Assembly: GCA_029204225.1 (NCBI GenBank)
Contig: CM055095.1
Span: 34,805,078-34,869,077, forward strand
DNA length: 64,000 nucleotides
DNA from: Diphasiastrum complanatum
Taxonomy: Eukaryota; Streptophyta; Lycopodiopsida; Lycopodiales; Lycopodiaceae
Reading direction: 5' to 3'
A program made the position numbers and the translations under genes. Below the pieces are notes generated by a model that was not told the DNA's origin, did no database searches, and was given only the letters and a program-made list of their open reading frames with translations. Shown here in pieces: positions 34,301 to 39,509 of the stretch (position 1 is its first letter; every line of letters begins with the position of its first letter).

Positions 34301-36472
34301 TGTCCATATCTGGGAAAGTTCATCATAGTTTACTTAGATGATATTCTCATCTATAGTAAAACTTTGGAGGAGCATGAAGAGCATCTCAGGACTGTCTTAA
34401 AGTTACTTAGACAGGAGAAGCTCTTTGCCAAAGAATCCAAATGTCTTTTCTTCCAGAAGAGATTAGTTTATCTCGGTCACGTTATTTCGGACCATGGGTT
34501 GGAGATTGACCCAAATAAAGTCCAACAAGTTCGTGAATGGTCAATTCCTTAAACCATCTAGGAGGTTAAGTCCTTTAGATTTATCATGGTTATGCAATAA
34601 TTGCATTGCCTTTGACAAATGTCCTCAAAGGGGCCAAAAGAACTAGTCGTCATAATAAATTTAGTCCTCCTGTTACTTGGACTGAAGAGATGAATCAAAG
34701 AAAATCTCAAATACTGTGTGTCTACAACGCCTATTTTACACATAGTGGATCCTAACAAGCCATATGTGCTTGAAACGGATGCCAGTGACTATGCTACAGG
34801 TGCAGTCTTATATCAAGATGGTAGACTGGTTGCTTTTGAAAGCAAAAATCTAAACCCTACTCAAAGGCGGTATTCCACCTACGATAAGGAACTTTTTGCA
34901 GTAATTCATGCTTTGAAGGTGTGGAGACATTATTTGTATGGCTTCCAATTTACTATAGTAATAGACCATCAATCGTTAAAGTACATTAACAATGCGGTTG
35001 ACCTTAGAGGTCGTAAGGCAAGATGGTCAGTAATGCTCCAAGAATTTCATTATGACATTGAGTACCGGAAGGGTACCTCAAATAGTGTCGCGGTTGCCTT
35101 AAGCCAGATTGGAGAGCTTAATCAGTTAAGCTTTTCTGAGATCTAATCTGAGTTGTATCTGTCCTTAAGAAATTTGTGTAAGACCGATAGGTACTTCGGT
35201 CGAATTTGGCTAGACGTCCTGGCAGGTACTTCTAGATAGCGCAAAACATTCAGCGACGGGTTTTAGTCCATTCTCTCTGATGTTTGGTTTCCAGCCTAGA
35301 GCTCCAATTTCAGTTGGCCTTGAAAGCCTTAAAGTTAAAGCAGCGGTTGATTTCCTGCATGATATGCAAGAAATGTTGCTTGTTGCTCGCGATAACGTAA
35401 AAATGGCTCAGGATACAGCCCAATTTTACGCTAATCAAAAGCGACAACCTAGGGTCTATGAGGAAGGGGTTTGGGTTTATCTTAGAATTCCAAAAGACTA
35501 AGGTACTAAAGACTGGAAAATGTTCTAAGTTATCACCTCATTATGTTGGGCCTTTCTATATTGTAAAGAAACTCAATTGGAATGCCTACCAACTAGAACT
35601 TCCTCAAGGAGTCAAGGTTCACCCAGTTTTCCACATTAGTCGTTTAAAGGAACGACTTGGTGGGAAAGATTCCTACCTTGGAGGTATACAAGGAGAGGAG
35701 GTCTCATTTACCATTCATTCTATCTACCTAGGAGATGGTGGATGGGGATCGCTTGTGCACAGCCAGGAGGAGTGCTAGCCTGAGGTAGGAGATTGCCGAA
35801 GGCTTTGGCAGTGGTATGGGACGCTGTCAGGGTCAGAGGTCGAATCTTGCTTGTTACAGGTCACGAGCCAGGGCACGGAGGGTGGACCCAGATTAGGTCC
35901 TACGGTGGGGTGGATCGTGAGCGTTCGGTTTCTTGGATGACCGGCACCTGGCAGTTTAGGGTTTTGGGATTGTAACAGTACTCCAGACCCACAATTTCAT
36001 ATCACCTCCTTCTCCAGACGACGACCACGACCCGACCAGACTCAGAGTCAAAGGACGATGAGGATGATGATAATATGACTTCTCATAGAGCTTAGAGACA
36101 GTGCACCTCCCAACGTTACCCTTCAGCCAGATCTACTCATCCTAGCATGGGAGAGGTGTCCCTCCCACACTCGATGTCGGCAACTTACCCTAGCCTTACT
36201 TCCTACTGCAGCTTGTATTACATCCTTCTTCAGTAACAACCGCAACATCACCACCATTTCCAGGACATGACTGAGGCTTTTTACCATCACACAACTATTT
36301 CATGTTTCATACATATATTGTTTCTTTATCAATGATATTTGTACTTAGAGTTATATTAGATACATTTTCTTTTATAGATTCGAAGATGTTTTCATACGGT
36401 TCCACTTGTTCCATGCACTTGATATGTACTTATCTGTCTTATATGCCTTTGGCATGGAAAAGACATTAATAA

Positions 36473-36509
<37 letters not shown>

Positions 36510-38259
36510 TGTTTTTCTTTTTCTATACAACTTGAGAACCTAGATCCACAACGTATTCTATTCTTCATCAACTTGAATGTCATTGCACACAAATCTGTGA
36601 AAAGAATCTACTACGGTTCATGTGCAAGTTGTTGCAACAGGATTAGGTACCAAAGCAGGCAAGGGGGGCAAGAAGTGTTGCACCTATGAAATTTCTTAGT
36701 ATTTGTAAAGACAATATGTGCATATTCCTGCCAAACTGTATCTTTTGAGGCAAGATGCATGGAAATACTTCAAATCCTCACTCAAGACATGTGGAAGTAT
36801 ACAGTTGCATCAATGGTAAATGAAAAACTTTGGGGCTCGATTTCATTCTTATGACCCAAACTGATATTTTCACATGCTTTTTGAAAAATATCATATATGA
36901 GGACATTGTATGAGTTTCATGCTAATCCCAATGGTCCAATGTCCTTTGCTTCATAGGAGCATAGTTACTTACGTGGCATACTTGATATCAAGGTTTCATA
37001 CTTCAAAGGCCATCTTATCTTCTGGGAGGATCTTTAAAAGGTTTAACATTCAAGGTTATGTTATGATTCACATATTTATGCTGCTGGTCTGCTCTTGTTT
37101 GATTTTAAGAAGCGAGCTGAGACCTTGCCAAAGTGACACCTCAACTCTCTAAAGTTACATTCAAGGCTTAACAGTCTTGAGAAAGCATACAGAGCACAGT
37201 GAAATCAATGAGAAACCCATTCTGGATTCTAGGTGAGACACATGAAAACCACATTATTCACTCTTAAACCCTGATAAAGTCAAAATGAAACGATCTATTT
37301 CAGACGACTCCTTGTCAAAGAGATTTTATTTTTTAATTCGTATTGTTAAAATGCTCCCTGTAATCTAAAACAACTCAGCCTACCACCAAGTGACTTGAAA
37401 GATATATTAGAGATGCAAAGCTTAGGTTCACATGGGCAATGGAATGAAAATTCATAGAATCTGTTGAATCAGTGCATTGGACAATTTGTTCTTTCAAATT
37501 TACAACTCTTCAACTGTGACTGATTTTCTTGAAGCTAAGAGGTCTCAAGTTCCGGTGAGGTTCTTTTTTTCTTGACCCTATCGCGCCAAATGGTATTTTT
37601 GCATACATTACATGAAGCCCAGGTTTTGGGAAGTCTGTTAATTTCTCCATATGATGTCTACTTTTTACAAATGGTTTTGTCATGACTACATGCTTGTGCA
37701 TCTCAGAATTGTAAGCTTATTTAGTTTCATCTTTGGAATATTCCTAGCATCCATAATATGCATTAGACTTGCTAACATGAATTTTTATGATCAAATACAT
37801 TCCTCAAATGTTATCATCCATATACTTACCACTTTATCTTGGTTTGTTGAAAATCCTTCCTAATAACCATTATCATTCATCATTATCTCTTCTGATCAAG
37901 CTTTGAAAATTATATTCTGCTTTAGTTTGAGCTTTTGCAGGTGTGCTATTTCCATCTTTTTTTTAAGCTATGGAATGAATCAAGTTTTAACTCATCATTG
38001 TTATGAGAAGCTCCATGGTTACAATTTGGCTGTCTTTGACTATGGCTATTGTTCCCTTTTCAGTGATGGGATGCATTTGTCTGCTGAAGGTGGTAAGATT
38101 CTGCTAGAGGAACTGCTGACAGTTATCAAGAGTGAGAACTGGGTACCATCCCTCATTGCAGAACATATGAGAAGTGATTTTACAGAACCGTCCCCTTATG
38201 ATATGATTCATCCATATTTAGAGGCAGCACAAAGTTGCAACGAGACAGCATTGCTTTAA
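3190..38259 (+). CDS. GDSL esterase, isoamyl-acetate-hydrolase-like (3' part of gene, four exons)
   Basis: Exons 3190-3330, 8323-8399, 9020-9184 and 38064-38259 join in one open frame of about 192 residues. All junctions have GT donors and AG acceptors, with phases 0, 2 and 2. The product matches the C-terminal part of plant IAH1-like SGNH hydrolases, which hydrolyse small esters: block III is FFGTNDAA, a middle segment has [14 protein letters not shown] and [13 protein letters not shown], and block V is DGMHLS with the catalytic Asp and His. The block I serine exon must lie upstream. Introns are 4992, 620 and 28879 bp; the first and last are full of retroelement remnants. Nothing in the visible exons is broken, so the gene could be active if the introns splice. 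Substrate and localisation cannot be read from the sequence. Confidence 0.85.
3376..4396. other. Intron sequence without recognised gene
   Basis: The first part is AT-rich single-copy-looking intron. From about 3780 the base composition rises toward that of the neighbouring gypsy remnant, so it may include its missing 3' coding part or LTR, but I find no paired repeat or conserved motif. Confidence 0.35.
4397..5144 (-). pseudogene. Gypsy RT fragment
   Basis: 5144-4830 encodes the approach to RT ([35 protein letters not shown]). 4852-4397 continues with [18 protein letters not shown] and [19 protein letters not shown], then [19 protein letters not shown] and [14 protein letters not shown]. 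The segment that should carry the FLDD catalytic box reads as FGRHSNYS in this frame, so the catalytic aspartates are lost, probably by a local frameshift. A frame change between the two parts lies near 4840. Confidence 0.8.
5201..5719 (-). pseudogene. Gypsy aspartic protease fragment
   Basis: Encodes [20 protein letters not shown], the C-terminal half of a gypsy retropepsin. A DDGSTHNF active-site motif (D-G-S instead of D-S/T-G) lies just upstream in another frame at about 5690-5720, so a frameshift splits the enzyme. An Ala/Gly-rich insertion ([11 protein letters not shown]) has no counterpart in GyF. Confidence 0.7.
5658..6163 (-). pseudogene. Gypsy gag C-terminus with damaged zinc knuckle
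   Basis: Two overlapping frames. The first starts [19 protein letters not shown], a typical gag capsid end. The second has [17 protein letters not shown] where a CX2CX4HX4C knuckle is expected; the second Cys is Tyr and the His is Asn. The frame then reaches the DDGSTHNF protease motif. Domain order agrees with gag-protease of gypsy elements. Confidence 0.6.
6385..7236 (-). mobile_element. LINE (non-LTR retrotransposon) remnant
   Basis: Reading down: 7236-7105 encodes [19 protein letters not shown] then SVSVIDYLL, the C-terminal motif of LINE endonucleases (a T-C-H stretch followed by S-x-x-D-Y-x-L). 6657-6385 encodes [13 protein letters not shown] and [20 protein letters not shown] then HPIHKNGDP and NYCTIMI, matching the LINE RT opening (KLKxGKAxGxDG, FPxxWK, PIxKKGDP, NYRPIS), with several residues changed. 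The catalytic RT box is absent. The 5' side abuts a long GA microsatellite. Decayed and non-functional. Confidence 0.6.
7270..7355. repeat. (GA)n microsatellite, about 86 bp
   Basis: Uninterrupted GA dinucleotides; seen directly. Confidence 0.98.
7356..8322. other. Intron sequence, no gene recognised
   Basis: AT-rich DNA with scattered stops in all frames, ending in a cttttcag splice acceptor at 8322. Confidence 0.5.
8323..8399 (+). CDS. GDSL esterase exon with APPPI segment
   Basis: A 77-bp exon encoding [20 protein letters not shown], the conserved strand and loop after block III in IAH1-like esterases. Acceptor cttttcag, donor gcaag|gtagtc. Starts in phase 0 and ends in phase 2, completing an Arg codon with the first base of the next exon. 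Confidence 0.8.
9020..9184 (+). CDS. GDSL esterase exon before the catalytic Asp/His block
   Basis: Encodes [20 protein letters not shown] then [19 protein letters not shown], the helical segment leading to block V. Donor cttag|gtaagg at 9185. Two in-frame acceptors are possible, 9019 (tttcag) and 9025 (ggttag); the first has the better pyrimidine tract and gives two more residues. It ends in phase 2, matching the exon 28.9 kb downstream. Confidence 0.85.
9185..10334. other. Start of the 28.9-kb intron, no gene recognised
   Basis: AT-rich DNA with no coding motif I recognise on either strand. A 90-codon minus-strand frame at 9828-10100 matches nothing known to me. Confidence 0.5.
10335..10339. 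repeat. GyA target-site duplication (left), CTTAT
   Basis: Identical to 18676-18680 outside the other LTR. Confidence 0.85.
10340..10723 (+). repeat. GyA 5' LTR (384 bp)
   Basis: Paired with 18233-18675. About seven base differences by eye in aligned positions. It lacks two blocks of about 30 and 29 bp present in the 3' LTR, near 10490-10505. A TATAAGTA box lies at 10533-10540, a plausible promoter. Confidence 0.9.
10724..10735 (+). other. GyA primer-binding site
   Basis: TGGTATCAGAGC, complementary to the 3' end of initiator tRNA-Met, directly abutting the LTR. Confidence 0.9.
11030..11345 (+). repeat. GyA leader tandem repeats, about 79 bp, four degenerate units
   Basis: Units begin with GGCT(C/G)TCCAGCGCCC-like words; the CCA cores sit at about 11032, 11112, 11191 and 11270, giving spacings of 80, 79 and 79. 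Each unit ends in a TTTGCAGGCT-like word. It lies between primer site and gag, is pyrimidine-rich and does not read as conserved protein. Confidence 0.75.
11422..12305 (+). pseudogene. GyA gag
   Basis: The likely start is the ATG at 11422 ([19 protein letters not shown]). The frame stops at TAG 11761-11763, where CAG would continue it. It then reads [17 protein letters not shown] in the same frame, and after a frameshift near 11870 [16 protein letters not shown], the capsid motif of gypsy gag (AALHLxGxAxxWW). It ends in a Ser/Pro-rich tail interrupted by GyB at 12306. No zinc knuckle is visible. Structural protein that would form particles; broken here. Confidence 0.75.
12301..12305. repeat. 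GyB target-site duplication (left), ccacc
   Basis: Compared with tcacc at 14927-14931, one mismatch; consistent with a 5-bp duplication and one later mutation. Confidence 0.55.
12306..12403 (+). repeat. GyB truncated 5' LTR
   Basis: Nearly identical to the first ~98 bp of the LTRs at 14454 and 21431; similarity stops abruptly after gaggaggac, where the primer site and gag start are also missing. Confidence 0.85.
12430..12680 (+). pseudogene. GyB gag fragment
   Basis: Reads [20 protein letters not shown] then [17 protein letters not shown] and [16 protein letters not shown], a typical gypsy gag capsid C-terminal half. It fuses at about 12680 to RNase H without protease or RT. Start and knuckle are missing. 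Confidence 0.75.
12681..12925 (+). pseudogene. GyB RNase H C-terminal part, frameshifted
   Basis: Reads [20 protein letters not shown] and [19 protein letters not shown], near identical to GyD at 29874-30090. At about 12856 GyB has cattgg where GyD has catttgg, a 1-bp loss that shifts frame and lets the long downstream frame run through. The first catalytic Asp segment of RNase H (TDAS) is deleted. Confidence 0.8.
12925..14432 (+). CDS. GyB integrase and chromodomain (open)
   Basis: Open to a stop at 14432. In order: HHCC zinc domain with [16 protein letters not shown] and [12 protein letters not shown]; core with [24 protein letters not shown] and [11 protein letters not shown], giving the D, D and E of the DDE integrase; a [14 protein letters not shown] segment; and a chromodomain ending [18 protein letters not shown]. 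Chromodomains steer gypsy integration to marked chromatin. Although the integrase is open, the upstream frame is an artefact of the gag-RNase H fusion, so no native polyprotein can be made. Confidence 0.85.
14441..14453 (+). other. GyB polypurine tract
   Basis: gaggagggaaggat directly before the 3' LTR; the usual plus-strand primer. Confidence 0.75.
14454..14926 (+). repeat. GyB 3' LTR (473 bp)
   Basis: TG...CA ended and highly similar to the GyD LTR at 21431-21910. Confidence 0.9.
14932..15500 (+). pseudogene. GyA interior between gag and protease, Asp-rich open region
   Basis: GyA sequence resumes after GyB. The frame from the LTR joint to 15417 reads [13 protein letters not shown] then a long acidic stretch with repeated ESHIQV/DSHIQV words. 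No domain recognised; position suggests a gag-protease linker. A frame change separates it from the protease at 15570. Confidence 0.45.
15501..17486 (+). CDS. GyA aspartic protease leading a 640-codon frame of unknown function
   Basis: The frame is open from 15501; the first recognisable residues are [14 protein letters not shown] at 15570, the retropepsin active site (D-T-G). The family pattern continues with [19 protein letters not shown] and an LSFTH segment at about residues 60-100. After about residue 150 nothing matches RT, RNase H or integrase. The rest is hydrophobic, rich in Trp, His and Phe, with a degenerate repeat around [10 protein letters not shown] and LLHIAWSP. Initiation is unclear (no good ATG; protease probably comes from a gag fusion). 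The downstream two thirds may be coding, or decayed low-complexity sequence that stayed open by chance. Confidence 0.6.
   Translation, partial: CFCYYAYVCCSICGLYYSRCGARVDTGSTHSFISSYISTKIRATPVPASQPLSVEVARSHSFPSSQMIQGLDYRIGDFSGQADFYIISLKHYDIIFGAAWFSSLGIVAVDLSQQTLSFTHVGQHHSLAGIDSQGDYQLVTGKQFMRSLPKAQDAALLSIQSTSVVASLSPFVGPLPQVDAPSDLQVVAVCLVPICLDSQIYYSVVIPGFIDIQAVYLGGISTIAFAHTSDSPSGSVAGVVSSPLVSISPSLESVMADVSADFYGVLHGSTFDGSLAIGDQVVSSFALLHGSLLEVCEPPHDIFTVPYMIHAPLALTVTHFSSEDICEMVTITYLGYLYAGIFVDEYKGILQSPCVSTYRFAAVHGDAMDIWHSWLLCIAWFPFGPVDWCWFFHITDRLWCGYLYDYACGSPSVPWIVAHCQAWHILMAWVIASVPATVCLGDLPVPRHFRLLHIAWSPMLSCHFVLVFPDHQSTLREFLLLSWIVFGDVAAIYFSIAHMCFDTHSQLHVDIDPMLATDVGDLVSRSSAFLLFLTCAPGVYFGITLAARSDGSSDSPSFFGVSYDGLVCPYEVFLDELFGYSFSVEASTISKFVAIVFMHHVFLDDALISWTFWSFWHAALLVIGALKVPCHCYFSFMGLMDTLGFGPCWCTFLHFSYPLSG
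16605..17890 (+). repeat. GyA degenerate internal repeats
   Basis: The word ggcattcctggtt followed by a (c)atattgcttgg-like word occurs near 16612 and 17850, with weaker copies near 16850 and 17512. The word gataccttgg occurs near 17420, 17750 and 17810. Spacing is irregular; in one frame they encode WHSWL and IAWF. Confidence 0.5.
17890..18186 (+). CDS. GyA C-terminal chromodomain
   Basis: Reads [20 protein letters not shown] then [11 protein letters not shown], the second half of a chromodomain (xxYLVKWxGxPxxxATWE), followed by an acidic and Ala-rich tail ending at 18186, 46 bp before the 3' LTR. In autonomous chromoviruses this module is the end of integrase; here no integrase precedes it. 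Between 17487 and 17890 no frame shows integrase motifs. Confidence 0.7.
   Translation, partial: QMTRPRCSLRRHDVDPELFPFLPAAIHQVRLHHSRCCRQIQFLVQFDGRPVEEATWEPIDVFYHTPSLADQDRAPPALVDSSTSDATLVVDAPRLAAV
18222..18232 (+). other. GyA polypurine tract
   Basis: gtgccggggag directly before the 3' LTR; short and interrupted by a cc, so weak. Confidence 0.5.
18233..18675 (+). repeat. GyA 3' LTR (443 bp)
   Basis: Matches 10340-10723 with two extra blocks of 30 and 29 bp. Starts AGTTAT and ends GTAACT, followed by the CTTAT duplication. Confidence 0.9.
18681..20189. other. Intron sequence with an LTR remnant at the right end
   Basis: No conserved coding. A 115-codon minus-strand frame at 18862-19209 is not recognised. 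The right end must include the LTR to which the primer site at 20190 belongs, but no partner LTR was found. Confidence 0.4.
20190..20200 (+). other. Orphan primer-binding site
   Basis: TGGTATCAGAG preceded by ...ttttca, the layout of an LTR end plus initiator-tRNA-Met primer site. It marks a decayed LTR element; no coding follows before 21031. Confidence 0.55.
20201..21030. other. Leader-like and AT-rich sequence, no gene
   Basis: The first ~200 bp could be the leader of the element primed at 20190. The rest is AT-rich with short frames on both strands that match nothing recognised. Confidence 0.4.
21031..21430 (-). pseudogene. Gypsy RNase H fragment of the GyC family
   Basis: Reads [40 protein letters not shown] and [13 protein letters not shown], nearly the same as GyC at 24330-24700. 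Cut at 21430 by the GyD LTR, and at 21031 by unrelated DNA. It shows that a second GyC-family copy sat here before GyD arrived. Confidence 0.85.
21431..21910 (+). repeat. GyD 5' LTR (480 bp)
   Basis: TGTTAGAG...TTGTGACA, highly similar to the GyB 3' LTR at 14454-14926. Confidence 0.9.
21913..21925 (+). other. GyD primer-binding site
   Basis: TGGTATCAGAGCC two bases after the LTR. Confidence 0.9.
21926..22395 (+). repeat. GyD leader with repeated CAGCGCTG/CTAGCGC words
   Basis: Untranslated leader holding many copies of words such as ttccagcgctgg, gatctagcgc and ccatcgc. It continues at 28537-28730 after the GyC insertion. No coding motif. Confidence 0.6.
22391..22395. repeat. GyC target-site duplication (left), AGCGC
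   Basis: Identical to 28532-28536 beyond the other LTR; the pre-insertion leader joins cleanly across it. Confidence 0.9.
22396..22753 (-). repeat. GyC 3' LTR (358 bp)
   Basis: Pairs with 28174-28531 at the same length. A TATA-like box on the minus strand lies at 22462-22469. Confidence 0.95.
22754..22767 (-). other. GyC polypurine tract
   Basis: Minus strand reads AAGGGGGAGGGAG directly before the 3' LTR. Confidence 0.85.
22765..23292 (-). pseudogene. GyC integrase C-terminus and chromodomain
   Basis: Reads [20 protein letters not shown] and LSPRYCGPF, the GPY/F module, then [14 protein letters not shown] and a chromodomain with [19 protein letters not shown]. It ends at 22765 just before the polypurine tract. 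It is out of frame with the rest of pol because of one frameshift near 23335. Confidence 0.9.
23327..25540 (-). pseudogene. GyC RT, RNase H and integrase core
   Basis: A 737-codon frame. RT has [34 protein letters not shown] and the catalytic FLDDILVYS. RNase H starts [15 protein letters not shown], where family members have TDAS; the first catalytic Asp is Asn here (codon at 24758-24760). Then [11 protein letters not shown], an acidic insertion between RNase H and integrase; zinc domain [20 protein letters not shown] with [12 protein letters not shown]; core [21 protein letters not shown] and [13 protein letters not shown]. RNase H would be inactive even without the flanking stops. Confidence 0.92.
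25553..26527 (-). pseudogene. GyC zinc knuckle, protease and linker to RT
   Basis: In the same frame as gag and RT. 26524-26183: knuckle [17 protein letters not shown], then protease active site [12 protein letters not shown] (D-G-A variant). A stop at about 26180 cuts the protease. 26116-25556: protease end [20 protein letters not shown] and linker [20 protein letters not shown], ending in a stop at 25553 where SPWG is expected (tgg to tga). Confidence 0.88.
26795..27544 (-). pseudogene. GyC gag (capsid part)
   Basis: Starts [15 protein letters not shown] at 27544. It has an acidic coiled-coil-like N-terminus, a Ser-rich hinge, then [32 protein letters not shown] and [12 protein letters not shown], the gypsy capsid fold. 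It stops at 26795, but the same frame continues [18 protein letters not shown] to a second stop near 26629 before the knuckle. Length is short only because of the stop. Confidence 0.9.
27545..28159 (-). other. GyC leader
   Basis: About 615 bp between primer site and gag start, no conserved coding. Contains acagcgctgga and gctggacagcg words like those in other leaders of this window. Confidence 0.7.
28160..28172 (-). other. GyC primer-binding site
   Basis: Minus strand TGGTATCAGAGCC, one base from the LTR. Confidence 0.92.
28174..28531 (-). repeat. GyC 5' LTR (358 bp)
   Basis: Pairs with 22396-22753; ends TGTTACGA...ATTACA on the minus strand. TATA-like box at 28241-28248. Confidence 0.95.
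28951..29718 (+). repeat. 384-bp tandem duplication in GyD
   Basis: Unit 1 (28951-29334) and unit 2 (29335-29718) are nearly identical. Each holds the end of the leader, the first gag codons ([17 protein letters not shown]) and the end of RT. Each unit also carries a shorter doubled word (caatttctagtttgattttg) at its start. Confidence 0.92.
29503..30556 (+). pseudogene. GyD RT end, RNase H and integrase zinc domain
   Basis: Reads [19 protein letters not shown] and [19 protein letters not shown] (RT thumb), then [18 protein letters not shown] and [13 protein letters not shown] (RNase H, catalytic Asp kept), then [16 protein letters not shown] and [15 protein letters not shown] (integrase zinc domain). 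It stops making family sense at 30556. Open throughout, but the gag start is out of frame with it and the RT palm is deleted. Confidence 0.88.
30557..31466 (-). pseudogene. CoE integrase
   Basis: 31466-30873: protease tail and integrase zinc region ([17 protein letters not shown]) then [16 protein letters not shown]. Frame shifts near 31060 to [20 protein letters not shown], then [16 protein letters not shown] and [13 protein letters not shown]. The usual SDNGGEF block reads SNKRGQY, so the second catalytic Asp is Asn. The last residues after about AYRNNK fit the end of integrase before the truncation. Confidence 0.82.
31630..31975 (-). pseudogene. CoE zinc knuckle and protease start
   Basis: Intact knuckle [19 protein letters not shown]. 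The protease start ([12 protein letters not shown]-like, near 31690-31730) follows in a shifted frame. The linker has an acidic FAKEEEAS stretch also present in Co1. Confidence 0.75.
32084..32652 (-). pseudogene. CoE gag
   Basis: Best start is [20 protein letters not shown] at 32652, with an upstream in-frame extension to 32686 that is probably leader. It encodes a copia gag: [51 protein letters not shown] and [20 protein letters not shown], the UBN2-type capsid. It ends at 32084, where a frame change separates it from the knuckle. Confidence 0.85.
32687..33273 (-). other. CoE leader with repeated GATCGCTGG words
   Basis: Leader between primer site and gag. On the minus strand it carries about nine copies of words like GATCGCTGG, TTCATCGCTGG and GATCGTTGG. 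A CT tract lies near 33215. No coding motif. Confidence 0.6.
33274..33284 (-). other. CoE primer-binding site
   Basis: Minus strand TGGTATCAGAG, adjoining the partial LTR at 33285-33379. Confidence 0.85.
33285..33379 (-). repeat. CoE 5' LTR end (partial)
   Basis: Similar to the first part of the Co1 LTR at 2123 onward; interrupted at about 33379 by GyF. Confidence 0.6.
33380..34111 (+). pseudogene. GyF protease end and RT approach
   Basis: 33380-33764 reads [20 protein letters not shown] then [20 protein letters not shown], the second half of a gypsy retropepsin. 33842-34111 reads [20 protein letters not shown], then [16 protein letters not shown] and a stop where VDYRALNK should follow. 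The active-site DSG part is missing upstream. Confidence 0.8.
34190..35146 (+). pseudogene. GyF RT palm and RNase H
   Basis: 34283-34552 holds [20 protein letters not shown] with intact YLDD and [20 protein letters not shown] short block around aacagatgatga is duplicated at 34263-34290. After frame breaks, 34718-35146 encodes RNase [39 protein letters not shown] and [10 protein letters not shown]. RNase H residues look intact; the gene as a whole is broken. Confidence 0.82.
35235..35778 (+). pseudogene. GyF integrase C-terminus
   Basis: [20 protein letters not shown] through [14 protein letters not shown], then a frame change near 35500 to [20 protein letters not shown] and [16 protein letters not shown], the GPY/F module. 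The catalytic core is deleted. A chromodomain is not evident. Confidence 0.8.
35779..36474. other. Sequence after GyF, possible LTR remnant
   Basis: GC-richer up to about 35975 (like an LTR or 3' untranslated part), then AT-rich. No partner repeat was found, so no LTR is claimed. Confidence 0.35.
36475..36506. repeat. (CT)n microsatellite, 32 bp
   Basis: Uninterrupted CT dinucleotides; seen directly. Confidence 0.97.
36507..38063. other. 3' part of the giant host intron
   Basis: AT-rich, no transposon coding recognised, ending ccttttcag at the last host exon. Confidence 0.5.
38064..38259 (+). CDS. GDSL esterase terminal exon with catalytic Asp/His
   Basis: Starts after ccttttcag; its first base completes a Ser codon begun at 9183-9184. 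It then encodes [20 protein letters not shown], block V of SGNH hydrolases with catalytic Asp and His, and a 45-residue tail ending [10 protein letters not shown] before TAA at 38257-38259. Family members end soon after this block, so the length is normal. Confidence 0.88.
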
Positions 38260-39318
38260 TCAGAAAACCTTGTAGAATACAAAACCCAGGTATCTTTTAG
38301 AACCTAGGAGAGCAAAGAGAAACTCATCCTAAAGAATTTATGACCACATAATGTGAGCATATTTTTGTCCTGACTATCGTTAGTAAGTAGCTTTCAACTT
38401 CAGATTTGAATCTTTTAGTCAGGCAATGGCACTCCACTGATTCAAAACTTATACCAATCATTTCTTTTCACTCCACATCCATTTGTAAACTGAGATTTTG
38501 GTCCAGTGAAGCTAGCAAAAAGTGCCGCATATTGCAAATGAGCAATGCAGTCCCACCTACAGTTGCATGTTGATTTAGCATGTTGAAAATCAAGCACAAT
38601 ATATCATGCACAGGAGATATCAATGGGTGTATTATAGCCTTTTGAAGCAACCTCATAATAGCTCATGAAATTTGATAAACTTTCACCACACAAAGTAGCT
38701 TTATGCAATTTTAAGTTGAACTACTACATACCACTTGGAAAAAAGGTAGGTTTACAGATGCTTTTTTTTTTAGATGTTTGTTTTGCATTCTTTGTCATAT
38801 CATTATTCCAGAAAAGCTCTATTGGACTAAACAGATCCTTGTTGGGGCTGAACTGAATTTTAAATCATGGAGATGTATTATCTAAATTTCAATTTATTTA
38901 AATCTCTGTATCCAAGTTACTTTGTTTGACACTGTGACTCACTTTGCACAGTTGCCTCCTTGGTCAATCAGATCTCCATGAATTTTAAATCGTGGAGGTG
39001 TGTTATCTTCATTTTAATTGATTTAATCTCTGTATCCAAGTTACTTTGTGCGAGTCACTTTGCACAGTTGCCTCGGTCAATCTAGTTTTCTATCTGTCAT
39101 CCTCATGTATGTCCCTCTAGATCCATCCCACAACAACCAAAGTTAGTCAATCAACGTTCTCGAGCTAACCTAGCTATTGTGGCAACCCAAATCTTTGTTC
39201 TTAGCATGTAAGGCATGGTTGACCTTTTCTGAATTTATGTTGTTCAATGTAGAGTGTTTTTGGATTCTATTATGTTCTTGTATTTGGCCAATTCATCTTT
39301 ATTCTCTCCTCTTCAATT

Positions 39319-39509
39319 TATCTAAAGCTTCAAGAATGCAGCTAGAGGCCGCACCCTCACTAGTTAGAACGATCATGCAAAAACTGCTGGTGAAATTTTC
39401 AGTACCTGCATACCATCAATGCAGTGAGTACAAGTTCCCTAGAGGCACTGTGAGCTTCAGCACAAGGATGTTCGAATTCAAATTACCAAGTTACATGATT
39501 AGATTCGTG
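39319..39509 (+). other. Possible exon-like open segment, unknown
   Basis: Reads SRMQLEAAPSLVRTIMQKLL then KFSVPAYHQCSEYKFPRG to a gtaagt donor at about 39510, preceded by an atctaaag that could be an acceptor. A second open segment after a tttgtag at about 39602 could continue it (SDDWRIYRRFIRHIRF). Composition looks protein-like, but I recognise no family. Confidence 0.25.

Larger units (their letters stand above)
33380..35778 (+). mobile_element. GyF: Ty3/gypsy pol remnant
   Basis: Protease, RT, RNase H and integrase tail in order on the plus strand, with deletions at the RT finger region (about 34110-34190) and across the integrase zinc domain and core (about 35150-35235). Related to Gy1. 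No LTR identified with confidence on either side. Confidence 0.82.
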
